From Anaerostipes caccae L1-92 (GTDB taxonomy: Bacteria; Bacillota; Clostridia; Lachnospirales; Lachnospiraceae), in assembly GCF_014467075.1 (NCBI RefSeq), contig NZ_AP023027.1, positions 1,677,501 through 1,741,500 of the forward strand: DNA of 64,000 nt, in the 5' to 3' direction. Of the stretch, positions 9,679 to 18,497 are shown piece by piece. The position numbers were made by a program, and so were the translations under genes. The stretch's first letter is position 1. The number at the start of each line of letters is the position of its first letter. The notes beneath the pieces were generated by a model, which was given only the letters and a program-made list of their open reading frames with translations, was not told where the DNA came from and did no database searches.

Positions 9679-9706
9679 TATAGCCAAATGTGCAAAATAG
9701 ACAATG
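9652..9706. promoter_or_regulatory. Two direct copies of AATAGACAA, candidate operator pair
   Basis: AATAGACAAAG at 9652-9662 overlaps the minus-strand -10 box, and AATAGACAATG recurs at 9696-9706. The spacing is 44 bases, about four helical turns, between divergent promoters. Binding by the LacI-ribokinase protein is inferred. Confidence 0.4.
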
Positions 9707-9751
9707 AACGGATCGAAAAAACAAAAAAAGTAACATTATATGATAAAAATG

Positions 9752-9780
9752 TTGACAAATGAATAGAGCAGTGATAAATT
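9752..9780 (+). promoter_or_regulatory. Promoter of the ECF/nucleoside operon
   Basis: TTGACA at 9752-9757 and TAAATT at 9775-9780 have a 17-base spacer. The first gene starts about 120 bases downstream, leaving a long leader with no recognised riboswitch. Confidence 0.6.
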
Positions 9781-9901
9781 TTAAATAAAGAAAATGATTT
9801 CGGAAAATAGTTTCCTAGAATTATTATTGAGTTTTCTCTCGCTATTTCCGTCACGCTTTAAAATGCGTTCCAACTTATTTATGAAAAAGGAGGATGAAGT
9901 T

Positions 9902-10534
9902 ATGAGAAAGAAAAAAATGACATTTGCAGAAGGGATCAGAGCTCAGTTTTCCACAAAGTCGCTGGTATTGATCCCAATCGCAGTCGGAATCAACCTGATT
10001 GGCGGGACCCTGTGCTCTGCATTAAAGCTGCCGCTGTTTCTGGATATGATCGGGACGATCGTTGTTGCGTGTTTATCAGGAATATGGGTATCTGCCCTCT
10101 GCGGACTGCTGACCAATGTATTCCTGGCACTGGTGGCAAATCCTGTTTATCTGCCCTATTCCATCGTCAGCGTTTTGTGTGCGGTAGTCACCGGATATAT
10201 GGTGAAAAAAGGTTTTTTCAAGAATGTTTGGGGAGCTGTTCTGACATGGCTAGCATGTACGCTGACCAACACCATTTCCGCCTCAGTGATCACAATTTTC
10301 GTTTACGGAGGGTCAGCCGGCGTGACAGGAACTTCAGTACTGACCGTAACGCTGATCGCAGCTACGAAAAACATTATAACTTCGGTATTATCCACCTCCA
10401 TGCTTGAAAATCTGATCGATAAAGGGATTACATTCTTCATTGCGTTTATCCTTATACAGAAGATCCCGAAGAGATTCCTGAGTCAGTATGCGGCGGATAC
10501 AGACGATGACGATGAGGAAGACGATGAAGATTAA
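9902..10534 (+). CDS. ECF transporter substrate-binding (S) component
   Basis: This 210-residue membrane protein has about five or six hydrophobic segments and a very acidic C-terminal tail (DDDDEEDDED). The AAGGAGG site just upstream selects the ATG at 9902; an in-frame ATG at 9794 has no such site. It is followed by genes for the T and two A components, so it supplies substrate specificity for a complete ECF importer. The motifs LFLDMIGT and the LLTN loop are seen in orphan S components near nucleoside genes. The nucleoside hydrolases and ribokinases downstream suggest a nucleoside, nucleobase or riboside as substrate, by inference. Confidence 0.82.
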   Translation: MRKKKMTFAEGIRAQFSTKSLVLIPIAVGINLIGGTLCSALKLPLFLDMIGTIVVACLSGIWVSALCGLLTNVFLALVANPVYLPYSIVSVLCAVVTGYMVKKGFFKNVWGAVLTWLACTLTNTISASVITIFVYGGSAGVTGTSVLTVTLIAATKNIITSVLSTSMLENLIDKGITFFIAFILIQKIPKRFLSQYAADTDDDDEEDDED

Positions 10535-10563
10535 AATGCAAGTCCGCTTAAGGGAGGTTTAGC

Positions 10564-11355
10564 ATGGCAAAGACATCAAACACATTTATTTCAAAACATA
10601 CGGTGATCGAAGAGCTGAATCCCATGACAAAGATCTTTGCAGTCTTTTCTCTGGGGCTTGGGTCGCTGATCTTTCCGGGATCATGGCTTGGTCTGGCCGT
10701 CATCATAGGATTATTTGTGACAGCCTGTCTTGCCGGGATACTGAAGGAATTTGCAAAGATCATGTTTGGGTTCGGAGTGCCGGTTGCAGTTATGCTTTTG
10801 TTTATCCAGGGATGTTATCATCCAGGAAACGTGACAGTGATTGCGGATCTGGGGTTTGCGAAAGTTGGATTGGAGGGCGTTCTCTATGCACTGAAGATCA
10901 TAAGCACACTTCTGGTCTTTCTGGGAGCATTTTATATTATGAACAAGACAACCTATCCCGGGAAACTGGTAGCAGCGCTTACAAAGAGCGGTCTGCCGCC
11001 GAAAGCCGGATATTTAGTATTGGCAAGTCTTAATGTAGTTCCCCAGATGCAGAGAAGAATGGCAGTGATCCAGGAGGCGCAGGAAGCAAGAGGGGTAGAA
11101 ACCGGAGGAACTATATTTGCCAGGGTAAAAGCTTACATACCGCTGTTGGGACCAGTTGTCATGTCCTCTCTGACCGATGCTCAGGAAAGGGGTATGACGC
11201 TGGAGACCAGAGGGTTTGGAATGAAAGGCGTAAAGCAGACGAGTTACGTGGAAGTCAGAACAACGAAGAGAGATAAAGCTGTAAATATTTTCCTGGCCTT
11301 ATTTTTTATTATCACAGCAGCAGTTACAGTTTTGATGAAGATGAACCTGATATAA
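10564..11355 (+). CDS. ECF transporter transmembrane (T) component
   Basis: This 263-residue CbiQ/EcfT-family membrane protein has several hydrophobic segments and the two coupling-helix motifs of EcfT: a motif around QEARGVETGG and another at LETRGFGMKG, each with the conserved A/T-R-G that docks on the ATPases. A GGAGG site precedes the ATG. It lies 29 bases after the S gene and 16 bases before the first ATPase gene. With EcfA1 and EcfA2 it forms the energy-coupling module in the membrane. Confidence 0.9.
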   Translation: MAKTSNTFISKHTVIEELNPMTKIFAVFSLGLGSLIFPGSWLGLAVIIGLFVTACLAGILKEFAKIMFGFGVPVAVMLLFIQGCYHPGNVTVIADLGFAKVGLEGVLYALKIISTLLVFLGAFYIMNKTTYPGKLVAALTKSGLPPKAGYLVLASLNVVPQMQRRMAVIQEAQEARGVETGGTIFARVKAYIPLLGPVVMSSLTDAQERGMTLETRGFGMKGVKQTSYVEVRTTKRDKAVNIFLALFFIITAAVTVLMKMNLI

Positions 11356-11371
11356 AAGAAGAGGAGAACAA

Positions 11372-12226
11372 ATGGGCAGGATAGTATTAGAGGTCAAAGA
11401 TTTTTCTTTTAAGTACAGGCAGACAAAAAGGAAAGCGCTGAAAAAGATCAGCTTTCAGGTGGAAGAAGGAAGTTTTTTGTGCATCATAGGCTCCAACGGA
11501 TCAGGGAAATCTACGCTCTGTAACGCGCTGGTCGGTTTGATTCCTCATTATTTTGCTGGGAAAATGTCCGGTCAGGTGATTGTGGACGGAGTGAGTACCG
11601 AGGAAAGTACGATTGCAGAGCTTTCACCGAAGATCGGACTGGTATTCCAGAATCCTTTTAACCAGCTTTCCTATACCGCCGGGACAGTGGCGGAGGAGCT
11701 GGCATACGGACTTGGCAACAGGGGAATACCGAGGGAACAGATGGCTGAGAAAGTCGATTATGTATCAAAACTCATGAGGATTGACCATATTCTTTCTAAA
11801 AATCCTCTGGAATTGTCCGGAGGGCAAGTACAGAGGGTGGCATTCGGTTCTGCATTTATCATGGAACCTGAAATTTTGGTTTTAGATGAATGTACCACCC
11901 AGCTGGACCCGTCAGGAAGTGAGGAGATCTTTGATATTGTAAAAGATCTGAATAAGAAAGGAATCACGGTCATTATGGTGGATCATGATATGGAGAGGGT
12001 TGCAAGATGTGCGGACAAGATTCTGGTTTTGGATCAGGGAGAAGCCGCCGCTATAGACGAACCTAAGAAAATTTTTGGAAATCCGGAGATTGTAAAAAGG
12101 GGGATCGGAGTCCCTGATTATGTGAAACTCTCCCAGGCGCTTAAGGAAAAACATTATACGGAACGGGAAATAGAAATTACCGAGGGACCGACCATAGAAA
12201 TGGTGAAGGAGGTTCTGAAAATATGA
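11372..12226 (+). CDS. ecfA1: ECF transporter ATPase A1
   Basis: This 284-residue ABC ATPase has Walker A GSNGSGKST, the Q loop VFQNPFNQ, an intact signature LSGGQVQR, Walker B LVLDECT (Glu present) and the His switch VDHD. It powers the ECF importer as a heterodimer with the next gene product. An AGGAG site lies before the ATG. The stop overlaps the start of the second ATPase gene in ATGA, which fits translational coupling. The symbol follows the family and gene order. Confidence 0.9.
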   Translation: MGRIVLEVKDFSFKYRQTKRKALKKISFQVEEGSFLCIIGSNGSGKSTLCNALVGLIPHYFAGKMSGQVIVDGVSTEESTIAELSPKIGLVFQNPFNQLSYTAGTVAEELAYGLGNRGIPREQMAEKVDYVSKLMRIDHILSKNPLELSGGQVQRVAFGSAFIMEPEILVLDECTTQLDPSGSEEIFDIVKDLNKKGITVIMVDHDMERVARCADKILVLDQGEAAAIDEPKKIFGNPEIVKRGIGVPDYVKLSQALKEKHYTEREIEITEGPTIEMVKEVLKI

Positions 12227-13029
12227 AGATTGAGTTAAAAAAACTCCGCTATGTGTATCCTTCAGGGGATGAAGCTCTGAAGGGAATTAATTTGGAGATT
12301 GAAGGAACGGATCCGGTCGCGGTCATAGGACAGAACGGAGCCGGGAAGACCACAGTCGTAAAGCACTTTAACGGAATTTTGAGACCTTCATCAGGAGAAG
12401 TGCTGATCAATGACGAGAGTATTGAAAAACGGTCCACAGCACAGTGGTCAAAGGAGGTTGGATACGTATTCCAGAATCCGGATGACCAGTTGTTTCTGGA
12501 ATCTGTAAGGAAAGAATTTGAATTCGGACCAAAGCAGATCGGGATGACGCAGAAAGAGATCGACAAGAGAGTGGAGTGGACCGCTGACCTTGTAGGATTA
12601 TCTGAGAAATTGGATCTGCATCCATTGGATCTGACTTTGGCGGAGAAGAAGTTCTGTACCATTGGTGCGGTCATCATGATGGATCCCGGGGTACTGATCT
12701 TTGATGAACCTACCTGCGGGCAGGATGTGCAGGGAAATCTAAGGCTGCACAGGATTATTCAGACATTGAAAGAGAGAGGGAAATTATGTATTACCATTTC
12801 TCATGATATGAAATTTGTAGTTGAGAATTTTAAGCGCATCATTGTGATGTGCAGAGGGGAGGTGATCCTGGACGGCAGGGCTGAAGATGTGTTTGCGCAA
12901 GTTGAAACCTTAAAGAAGAGTTTTGTTGCGCCTCCGCCGATTACAAAAGTGGCACAGGGGGCGGGATTTACAAAGACAGTTTTTACAACAGAAGCATTTA
13001 TGGAAGCATTAGAAGAAAGGATGGTTTAG
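12223..13029 (+). CDS. ecfA2: ECF transporter ATPase A2 with degenerate signature motif
   Basis: This 268-residue ABC ATPase has Walker A GQNGAGKTT, the Q loop VFQNPDDQ, Walker B LIFDEPT and the His switch ISHD. Where an LSGGQ signature is expected it reads DLTLAEKKF. In an A1/A2 heterodimer this would weaken the ATP site made of A1 Walker A and A2 signature, so ATP hydrolysis may be asymmetric. The ATG overlaps the A1 stop by 4 bases. The TrpF-like gene starts 3 bases after its stop, which ties the importer to the catabolic genes. Confidence 0.9.
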   Translation: MKIELKKLRYVYPSGDEALKGINLEIEGTDPVAVIGQNGAGKTTVVKHFNGILRPSSGEVLINDESIEKRSTAQWSKEVGYVFQNPDDQLFLESVRKEFEFGPKQIGMTQKEIDKRVEWTADLVGLSEKLDLHPLDLTLAEKKFCTIGAVIMMDPGVLIFDEPTCGQDVQGNLRLHRIIQTLKERGKLCITISHDMKFVVENFKRIIVMCRGEVILDGRAEDVFAQVETLKKSFVAPPPITKVAQGAGFTKTVFTTEAFMEALEERMV

Positions 13030-13032
13030 GAA

Positions 13033-13734
13033 ATGGCAGATGTAATTATTCAAATTTATGGGATCAGAACAGTAGAGGATGCACGGATGGTCGTGGAGAT
13101 GGGAGGACATCACCTTGGAGTGTCTTATGGAAAGATCAAGAGAACCCCGGGTCAGCTCTCATGTGAACGCGCCAGAGAAATTTTTGAAGGCGTGCAGCCG
13201 GAAGCAGTCAGGATTGGTCTGACAGTATCAGAAGACATTGACGAGATTACAGAAGACTTAAAAGAGGCTATGCCGGATGTGATGCATTTATCAGGCGATA
13301 TTGAGGGCATTACCCCGGCCCAGGTACAGGAACTTAAAAACAGATTCCCGGGACTTAAGATTATGCAGGCGATTCCTGTTCTTGCGGGGGTGCCTCTTGA
13401 AGAGCAGAAAGTTATGCAGTACATCAAAGATTATGAACCGGTAGCGGATTTCTTCCTGATTGATACAAAAGCGCCGTCAGCAGGCGATATCGGAGCAACG
13501 GGACTTACCCATGACCAGCTGATCGACAAAGCTATCATCGAAAGCACGGATGTACCTTGTATTATCGCTGGAGGACTGGATGCAGACAATGTGGCAGAAG
13601 CTATCCATATCACACATCCGTACGGAGTAGACTCCTTTACGATGACAAACTATGACGATGAGCGTGCAGACACAGAACGCTGCAAAGATCCGGCCAGAGT
13701 AAAAGCATTTATCGAGGCAGCACAGAATGCCTGA
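13033..13734 (+). CDS. TrpF-like (phosphoribosylanthranilate isomerase family) protein lacking the catalytic Cys
   Basis: This 233-residue TIM-barrel protein follows the TrpF pattern: an N-terminal QIYGI strand where TrpF has K-I-C-G-I, the central FLIDTKAP strand containing the TrpF general-acid Asp, and the C-terminal phosphate loop AGGLDADNV. The TrpF general base Cys is replaced by Tyr, and the VDVSSGVE-like end is changed to VDSFTM. It is therefore unlikely to be a normal tryptophan enzyme. Its place between an ECF importer and PfkB kinase and nucleoside hydrolase genes suggests an isomerase for a phosphoribosyl compound or pentose phosphate. The next gene overlaps its end by 8 bases. 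Confidence 0.8.
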   Translation: MADVIIQIYGIRTVEDARMVVEMGGHHLGVSYGKIKRTPGQLSCERAREIFEGVQPEAVRIGLTVSEDIDEITEDLKEAMPDVMHLSGDIEGITPAQVQELKNRFPGLKIMQAIPVLAGVPLEEQKVMQYIKDYEPVADFFLIDTKAPSAGDIGATGLTHDQLIDKAIIESTDVPCIIAGGLDADNVAEAIHITHPYGVDSFTMTNYDDERADTERCKDPARVKAFIEAAQNA

Positions 13735-14689
13735 TGTAATCGTTGTCGGCGATGCGACCGTTGACATTATCGTACCTTATCCGAGATTTCTGAATGAAGA
13801 ACGGACACTGGTTGATTATCCGGAACCGTCCCTTCAGGGGGGCGGGACCTCTGCCAACACGGCAGTGGCTCTGGCAAGGCTTGGAGTCGGAACAAGTTTT
13901 ATCGGTTCCATCGGAGAAGATCAGTATGGAAGGTACGTGAAAAGTGATCTTCAAAAAGAAGGCGTAAATATATCCGATATGATCATTGAGCCGGAGTTGA
14001 ATACAGTCGGTGTGTTTGCGTTTATTGACGAAAACGGAGAACGCTATCTCTGGGGATGGCCCAGGGTGGATCAGGCATTTAAAGTGCTGGATGCAGATAA
14101 AGTATCGTTTGAAAAAGTACGGAAAGCGGACTGGGTACATTCATCAGGAATGTCATTGGCGTATGATACCTCTGCCCGCCACACGGTGATCAAGATTTTT
14201 AAAGAAGCATATGAAGCGGGAGTTCCTACTTCATTCGATCTGAACCTGAGAGTGGATGACGGTGTTTTGGATCCGGAATATGAGAAGGCGGTGCGTGAGA
14301 TTATCAAATATACGGCGTATCTGCTGGGATCCGGTACCGATGAATTTGCTTATCTTGGGGAAGAGAAAGATTGGAGAAGGAATGCCAGGTCCTTCGTATC
14401 TGAAGGCCGTGTGGTGATCGTGAGAAATGGAAAAGAAGGTTCTTATGGATTTTCTGCACAAGAGGAAACAGCAGCGCCTGCATTTTCGGTCAAAGTAGAA
14501 GATACGGTTGGAGCGGGGGATGTCTATAATGCCGGATTTATCCGTGCAGTACTGGAGGGCAGACCGCTTAAGGAGTGCCTGGTCGCAGGAAATGCAGTAT
14601 CCGGGTATACCGTGACAAAAAAGGGTGCCAGAACTGCTCCTGATACAGAGCAGTTACAAAAGTTTTTAGAAGAACATCAAGCAGAGTAA
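13727..14689 (+). CDS. PfkB-family carbohydrate kinase
   Basis: This 320-residue kinase has an N-terminal VVGDATVDI strand, a sugar-binding GGGTSANTA motif and the C-terminal DTVGAGDVYNAG with catalytic Asp and GAGD anion hole. Such cytoplasmic enzymes phosphorylate sugars or nucleosides with ATP. The start overlaps the TrpF-like gene by 8 bases, and 13 bases separate it from the nucleoside hydrolase gene. Ribose or a nucleoside is a likely substrate from context. It is distinct from the second kinase of this operon at 17557. Confidence 0.88.
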   Translation: MPDVIVVGDATVDIIVPYPRFLNEERTLVDYPEPSLQGGGTSANTAVALARLGVGTSFIGSIGEDQYGRYVKSDLQKEGVNISDMIIEPELNTVGVFAFIDENGERYLWGWPRVDQAFKVLDADKVSFEKVRKADWVHSSGMSLAYDTSARHTVIKIFKEAYEAGVPTSFDLNLRVDDGVLDPEYEKAVREIIKYTAYLLGSGTDEFAYLGEEKDWRRNARSFVSEGRVVIVRNGKEGSYGFSAQEETAAPAFSVKVEDTVGAGDVYNAGFIRAVLEGRPLKECLVAGNAVSGYTVTKKGARTAPDTEQLQKFLEEHQAE

Positions 14690-14702
14690 AGGAGAATCAG
14701 TT

Positions 14703-15674
14703 ATGAAAAAAGTGATTTTAGATTGCGATCCGGGGCATGATGACGCGTTTGCCATGATGCTGGCAGTACAGAATTTAGATGTGCTTGGAATTACCACGAT
14801 CGGCGGTAACTGTACTTTAGAGAATGTGACAAAGAATGCCCTGAAGGTGCTGGAAGTGTTGGGAAGAACTGATATTCCTGTTTTTGCGGGACATTCCTGC
14901 CCTACAACCGTACCTCTTGTAACCGCACCGCAGTTTCATGGTGAAACTGGGCTGGACGGTCCGGTTCTTCCGGAGCCAACTGCCAAAGCACAGGATCAAC
15001 ATGCAGTTGATTTTATTGTGGAAACTGTGATGAACACAGATGATGTCACTCTGATCGCCACAGGCCCGCTGACAAACATTGCAGCAGCTATTAACCGTGA
15101 GCCCAAAATTGTGGAGCGTGTCAAAGAATTAAGTATCATGGGCGGTTCTGTGACTTACGGCAACTGGACCCCGGCAGCAGAATTTAATATTTATGTAGAC
15201 CCGGAAGCAGCCTACCGTGTATTTAACTCAGGAATGCATATTAAAATGTCAGGAATTAATCTGACCAGGCAGTGTTGTCTGACAGCAGAGCATGTGGCCA
15301 AATTCCGTGAAATCGGAACGAAAGCAGCACATTTTGCGGCAGATCTGACAGAATTCTTCATCGATACAACCATTAAGAGTGCATCTCTTTCAGGGGCCAA
15401 TATGCACGATGCCTGTGCGGTGGCATGGCTGATCGACCCGTCTCTGATCAAAGCGGCTGATATGCACATCGACATTGAATTAAAAGGTGAGCTTACCAGG
15501 GGAATGACAGTATGTGATTATCGTCATTTAAGAGGAGTAGAGCCTGCTGTGGATCTGTGCAGAGAGCCGCAGATGGATTTCAGAGGAGAAGCGCCAAACG
15601 CTGAGGCAGCCCTGGAATTAGACTTTCCGGGATTTATGGATCTGCTGTATAAGACGCTTAAAAACTATAACTGA
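14703..15674 (+). CDS. Nucleoside hydrolase (IUNH family), first copy
   Basis: This 323-residue protein has the calcium-binding N-terminal motif ILDCDPGHDD, the GGNCTLENV segment, the EFNIYVDPEAA motif and the active-site His in MHDACAVAW. These are the hallmarks of inosine-uridine-preferring nucleoside hydrolases, which split ribonucleosides to ribose and base in the cytoplasm. A AAAGGAG site precedes the ATG. The stop TGA overlaps the following ATG (TGATG). It should supply ribose to the ribokinase encoded downstream. Base preference cannot be read from the sequence. Confidence 0.92.
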   Translation: MKKVILDCDPGHDDAFAMMLAVQNLDVLGITTIGGNCTLENVTKNALKVLEVLGRTDIPVFAGHSCPTTVPLVTAPQFHGETGLDGPVLPEPTAKAQDQHAVDFIVETVMNTDDVTLIATGPLTNIAAAINREPKIVERVKELSIMGGSVTYGNWTPAAEFNIYVDPEAAYRVFNSGMHIKMSGINLTRQCCLTAEHVAKFREIGTKAAHFAADLTEFFIDTTIKSASLSGANMHDACAVAWLIDPSLIKAADMHIDIELKGELTRGMTVCDYRHLRGVEPAVDLCREPQMDFRGEAPNAEAALELDFPGFMDLLYKTLKNYN

Positions 15675-16339
15675 TGAAGTATCAGATGGTCTTATGGGAC
15701 TTTGACGGCACTCTGGCTTATACTGGCAGGGATGTATGGATTACTTTGGAACATGCCGCAGCGAAATGCGGCGGCAGGCTGCCCAAAGAGTTTACCGGCA
15801 GGGACAGTAATCTTGGAAAAACGGTGAAAGAAGTTTTTCATCAGATCATTCCAAAGCCGGAAGAAGAGAAATATGAGATGTTTGAGGAAGTGGTAAGAGT
15901 ACATTACCGTACGCTCAACGATTACCAGAATACATATCTCTATCCCGGAATCCGCCAACTGCTTTTGAAAACCAGGGCAGCAGGAATGATCCATTTTATC
16001 ATTACCATGAAACCGCAGGAAGCATTGGAAAAGATCCTTAAGCAAAAAGACTGGAAAGCATTGTTCGACGGCTGGATATCTCCGGATTCTTTCCCGGGGG
16101 CTGAACGAACAAAAAGTGAGATGATCACCGATGTAATGCGCAAGTCAGGATTGGAGGCAAGTCAGTATGTCTATATCGGGGACACATGGAGTGATGTGGA
16201 TGCTGCATGTGAAAATGGAATTGACTGTATTGGGGTGACATACGGAGACGGAGATACAAAACAGCTTTGTGCCCGCAAACCTAAATACTGTGCACAGGAT
16301 GTTTCAGAAATAGAAAAAATTATAAAAGAAGGTGTGTAA
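15674..16339 (+). CDS. HAD-superfamily phosphatase (phosphoglycolate phosphatase-like)
   Basis: This 221-residue protein carries motif I DFDGTLAY, a Thr motif II in FIITMK and motif IV GDTWSDVDAA. An alpha-helical cap lies between motifs I and II. The class removes phosphate from small metabolites or sugar phosphates. Its start overlaps the stop of the nucleoside hydrolase gene by one base, so it belongs to the riboside operon. It may limit toxic accumulation of a sugar phosphate or hydrolyse a nucleotide. The substrate is not known. Confidence 0.85.
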   Translation: MKYQMVLWDFDGTLAYTGRDVWITLEHAAAKCGGRLPKEFTGRDSNLGKTVKEVFHQIIPKPEEEKYEMFEEVVRVHYRTLNDYQNTYLYPGIRQLLLKTRAAGMIHFIITMKPQEALEKILKQKDWKALFDGWISPDSFPGAERTKSEMITDVMRKSGLEASQYVYIGDTWSDVDAACENGIDCIGVTYGDGDTKQLCARKPKYCAQDVSEIEKIIKEGV

Positions 16340-16342
16340 AAG

Positions 16343-17545
16343 ATGCTCAAGGATTTTAACTTATGTATTGATACCAAATTTGTTTTTGGAAAAGATGCGC
16401 AAAATCAGATTGGAAGCGAATTAAAGCAGATGGGGATCCGAAAAGTTTTGATCCACCATGACGATGGAAAATTTTTGTACGATACCGGACTTTTGGATCA
16501 GGTGAAGGAACAGCTTAAAAAAGAAGGAATCGAAACGCTGGAACTTGGCGGGGTCCTGCCGAATCCAAGACTGTCTCTTGTAAAAGAAGGAATTTTTCTG
16601 GCAAAGGAAGAACATGCAGATATGGTACTGGCGATTGGCGGAGGAAGCGTGATTGATTCTGCCAAGGCGATCGGGCTGGGAGCAGTGACGGATATAGATG
16701 TATGGGACTTTTTTACGGGAACAGAAGTGCCCAAAAAGTCTCTGCCCACAGGCGTGATCCTTACCTGCCCGGCAACCGGAAGTGAATCCAGTGAAGTAAG
16801 TGTAATAAACAATACTGAGATTGGAATGAAACTTTTGGTCAGCAATCCGATCCTGCGTCCGGCAATCGCGTTTATGAATCCGGAATTGACCTGTTCGCTG
16901 CCAAAGTTTTTGACTGCATGCGGTGTTGTGGATATGTTTTCCCATGTATGTGAGAGATATTTCTCACCGGATGGGGAGATTGGAGTGATCGACCGGATGT
17001 CAGAAGGAATCCTGAAAACCTTGGTTGAGGTTGGGCCTAAAGTTCTCGCAGATCCGGACAATTATTCTTACCGCGCAGAGATCATGTGGATCGGAACGAT
17101 AGCACATAACGATACCGTCGGCATTGGCCGAATCCAGGACTGGGCAACCCATGAAATCGGAAATGAATTAAGTGCTCTGTATGATACGCCGCATGGCGCC
17201 ACACTTTCTATTATTATGGGATCCTGGATGCGGTATGTATATAAGGAAGACCCTAAACGGTTTGCCCGCTATGCGAAAGAAGTATTTGGAGTGGATTGGA
17301 ACGGAGACAATACATTGGAGGCAGCGTATAAAGGGATTCTGAAAACAGAAGAGTTTTTCCGGAGCATGGGAATGCCGGTATCATTTGAGGACTTCAGGAT
17401 TCCTACAGATGAAGTGGAAAAGATGCTTGACCAGATCGCTTTCCGCGGTGAAGATGACAGCATTGGAGGCATAAAAAGACTGAATCGGGATGACTGCCGC
17501 AGCATTTATAAGATGGCATTTTCATTTCGAAAAACTGACGAGTGA
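16343..17545 (+). CDS. Iron-containing alcohol dehydrogenase (butanol dehydrogenase type)
   Basis: This 400-residue protein has the dinucleotide loop GGGSVIDSAKA and the metal-site pattern of group III alcohol dehydrogenases: an Asp/His pair in VVDMFSHVCERY and His residues in WATHEIG and YDTPHGAT. The enzyme would interconvert an aldehyde and an alcohol with NAD(P)H. It starts 3 bases after the HAD stop. In a pentose catabolic operon it may reduce a sugar-derived aldehyde and act as an electron sink. A similar protein is encoded at 41157. Confidence 0.9.
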   Translation: MLKDFNLCIDTKFVFGKDAQNQIGSELKQMGIRKVLIHHDDGKFLYDTGLLDQVKEQLKKEGIETLELGGVLPNPRLSLVKEGIFLAKEEHADMVLAIGGGSVIDSAKAIGLGAVTDIDVWDFFTGTEVPKKSLPTGVILTCPATGSESSEVSVINNTEIGMKLLVSNPILRPAIAFMNPELTCSLPKFLTACGVVDMFSHVCERYFSPDGEIGVIDRMSEGILKTLVEVGPKVLADPDNYSYRAEIMWIGTIAHNDTVGIGRIQDWATHEIGNELSALYDTPHGATLSIIMGSWMRYVYKEDPKRFARYAKEVFGVDWNGDNTLEAAYKGILKTEEFFRSMGMPVSFEDFRIPTDEVEKMLDQIAFRGEDDSIGGIKRLNRDDCRSIYKMAFSFRKTDE

Positions 17546-17556
17546 GTGAGGGTAAT

Positions 17557-18450
17557 ATGAAAATACTTAATTTTGGTTCTTTAAATATTGATTATGTTTA
17601 CAGCGTAAGCCATTTTGTAGAAAAGGGAGAGACGATCTCCTCTAATACGCTGGATGTGTTTCCGGGAGGGAAAGGACTTAACCAGTCCATTGCGCTCGGC
17701 AGAGCAGGGGGAGATGTTTATCATGCAGGAATCATCGGGGAAGACGGAAGGTTTTTAAGCGAACTTCTCTGTGATGCAGAGGTTGATACCCGCTATCTGA
17801 GGATCAGTGAGGATGTCAGGACTGGAAATGCAGTGATTCAGAAAGACCGGAAGGGAGATAACTGTATTATTTTGTACGGCGGTGCAAATCAAGCGGTCAC
17901 AAAAGAGATGGCGGATCAGGTTCTCAGGGAATTTCACGAAGGGGACTGCCTGATCCTGCAAAATGAAATCAGTGAGATTCCGTATATTGTAGAAAAAGCA
18001 CATGAAAGGGGAATGCAGATTGTTCTGAATCCATCTCCAATGGATGAAAAGATTTTTGATATTAATCTAAATCACATTGACTGTTTCATTCTAAATGAAG
18101 TGGAAGCGCGTACACTGGTTCAGTCAGATGCAGATCAGGATGTTTTACTAAAACAGCTTACACAACGGTTTCCTCATGCTGAAATCGTTCTTACTCTTGG
18201 AGAAAACGGTTCGATGTATGCGGGAACAGAAGGAGTGGCAGAGCAGAAAGCATATAAAGTGGAAACGGTAGATACCACCGCGGCAGGAGATACCTTCACC
18301 GGCTATTATATGGCTGCAAGACTGCAGGGGCAAACTGTGAAAAAAGCACTTCACATGGCTTCGAAAGCATCTGCGATCGCGGTCTCTATGGAAGGTGCGG
18401 CGCCGTCTATCCCGAAAAAGGATGAGGTAGAGCGGTTTGAGGAAGACTAA
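17557..18450 (+). CDS. Ribokinase-type PfkB kinase
   Basis: This 297-residue kinase shows FGSLNIDYVY at the N terminus, the ribose-binding FPGGKGLNQ motif close to that of RbsK, and the C-terminal DTTAAGDTFTGY where AAGD replaces GAGD and the catalytic Asp stays. The start at 17557 is preceded by a GTGAGGG site; an upstream GTG at 17542 overlaps the dehydrogenase stop and is less likely. It probably makes ribose 5-phosphate from the ribose freed by the two nucleoside hydrolases encoded on either side. Confidence 0.9.
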   Translation: MKILNFGSLNIDYVYSVSHFVEKGETISSNTLDVFPGGKGLNQSIALGRAGGDVYHAGIIGEDGRFLSELLCDAEVDTRYLRISEDVRTGNAVIQKDRKGDNCIILYGGANQAVTKEMADQVLREFHEGDCLILQNEISEIPYIVEKAHERGMQIVLNPSPMDEKIFDINLNHIDCFILNEVEARTLVQSDADQDVLLKQLTQRFPHAEIVLTLGENGSMYAGTEGVAEQKAYKVETVDTTAAGDTFTGYYMAARLQGQTVKKALHMASKASAIAVSMEGAAPSIPKKDEVERFEED

Positions 18451-18497
18451 GAAAAAGCGGATTTACTGTTTATGCTAATTATACTAGGAGGAACACC

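Noticed and set aside
9794..9901. Upstream ATG at 9794 as the ECF S-component start
   Set aside because: It has no ribosome site, and the extra residues do not match a membrane protein start; AAGGAGG supports 9902.
13033..13734. Functional tryptophan-pathway TrpF with trpB as a split trp operon
   Set aside because: The catalytic Cys is absent, no trpA, trpC, trpD or trpE is present, and the neighbours are nucleoside genes.
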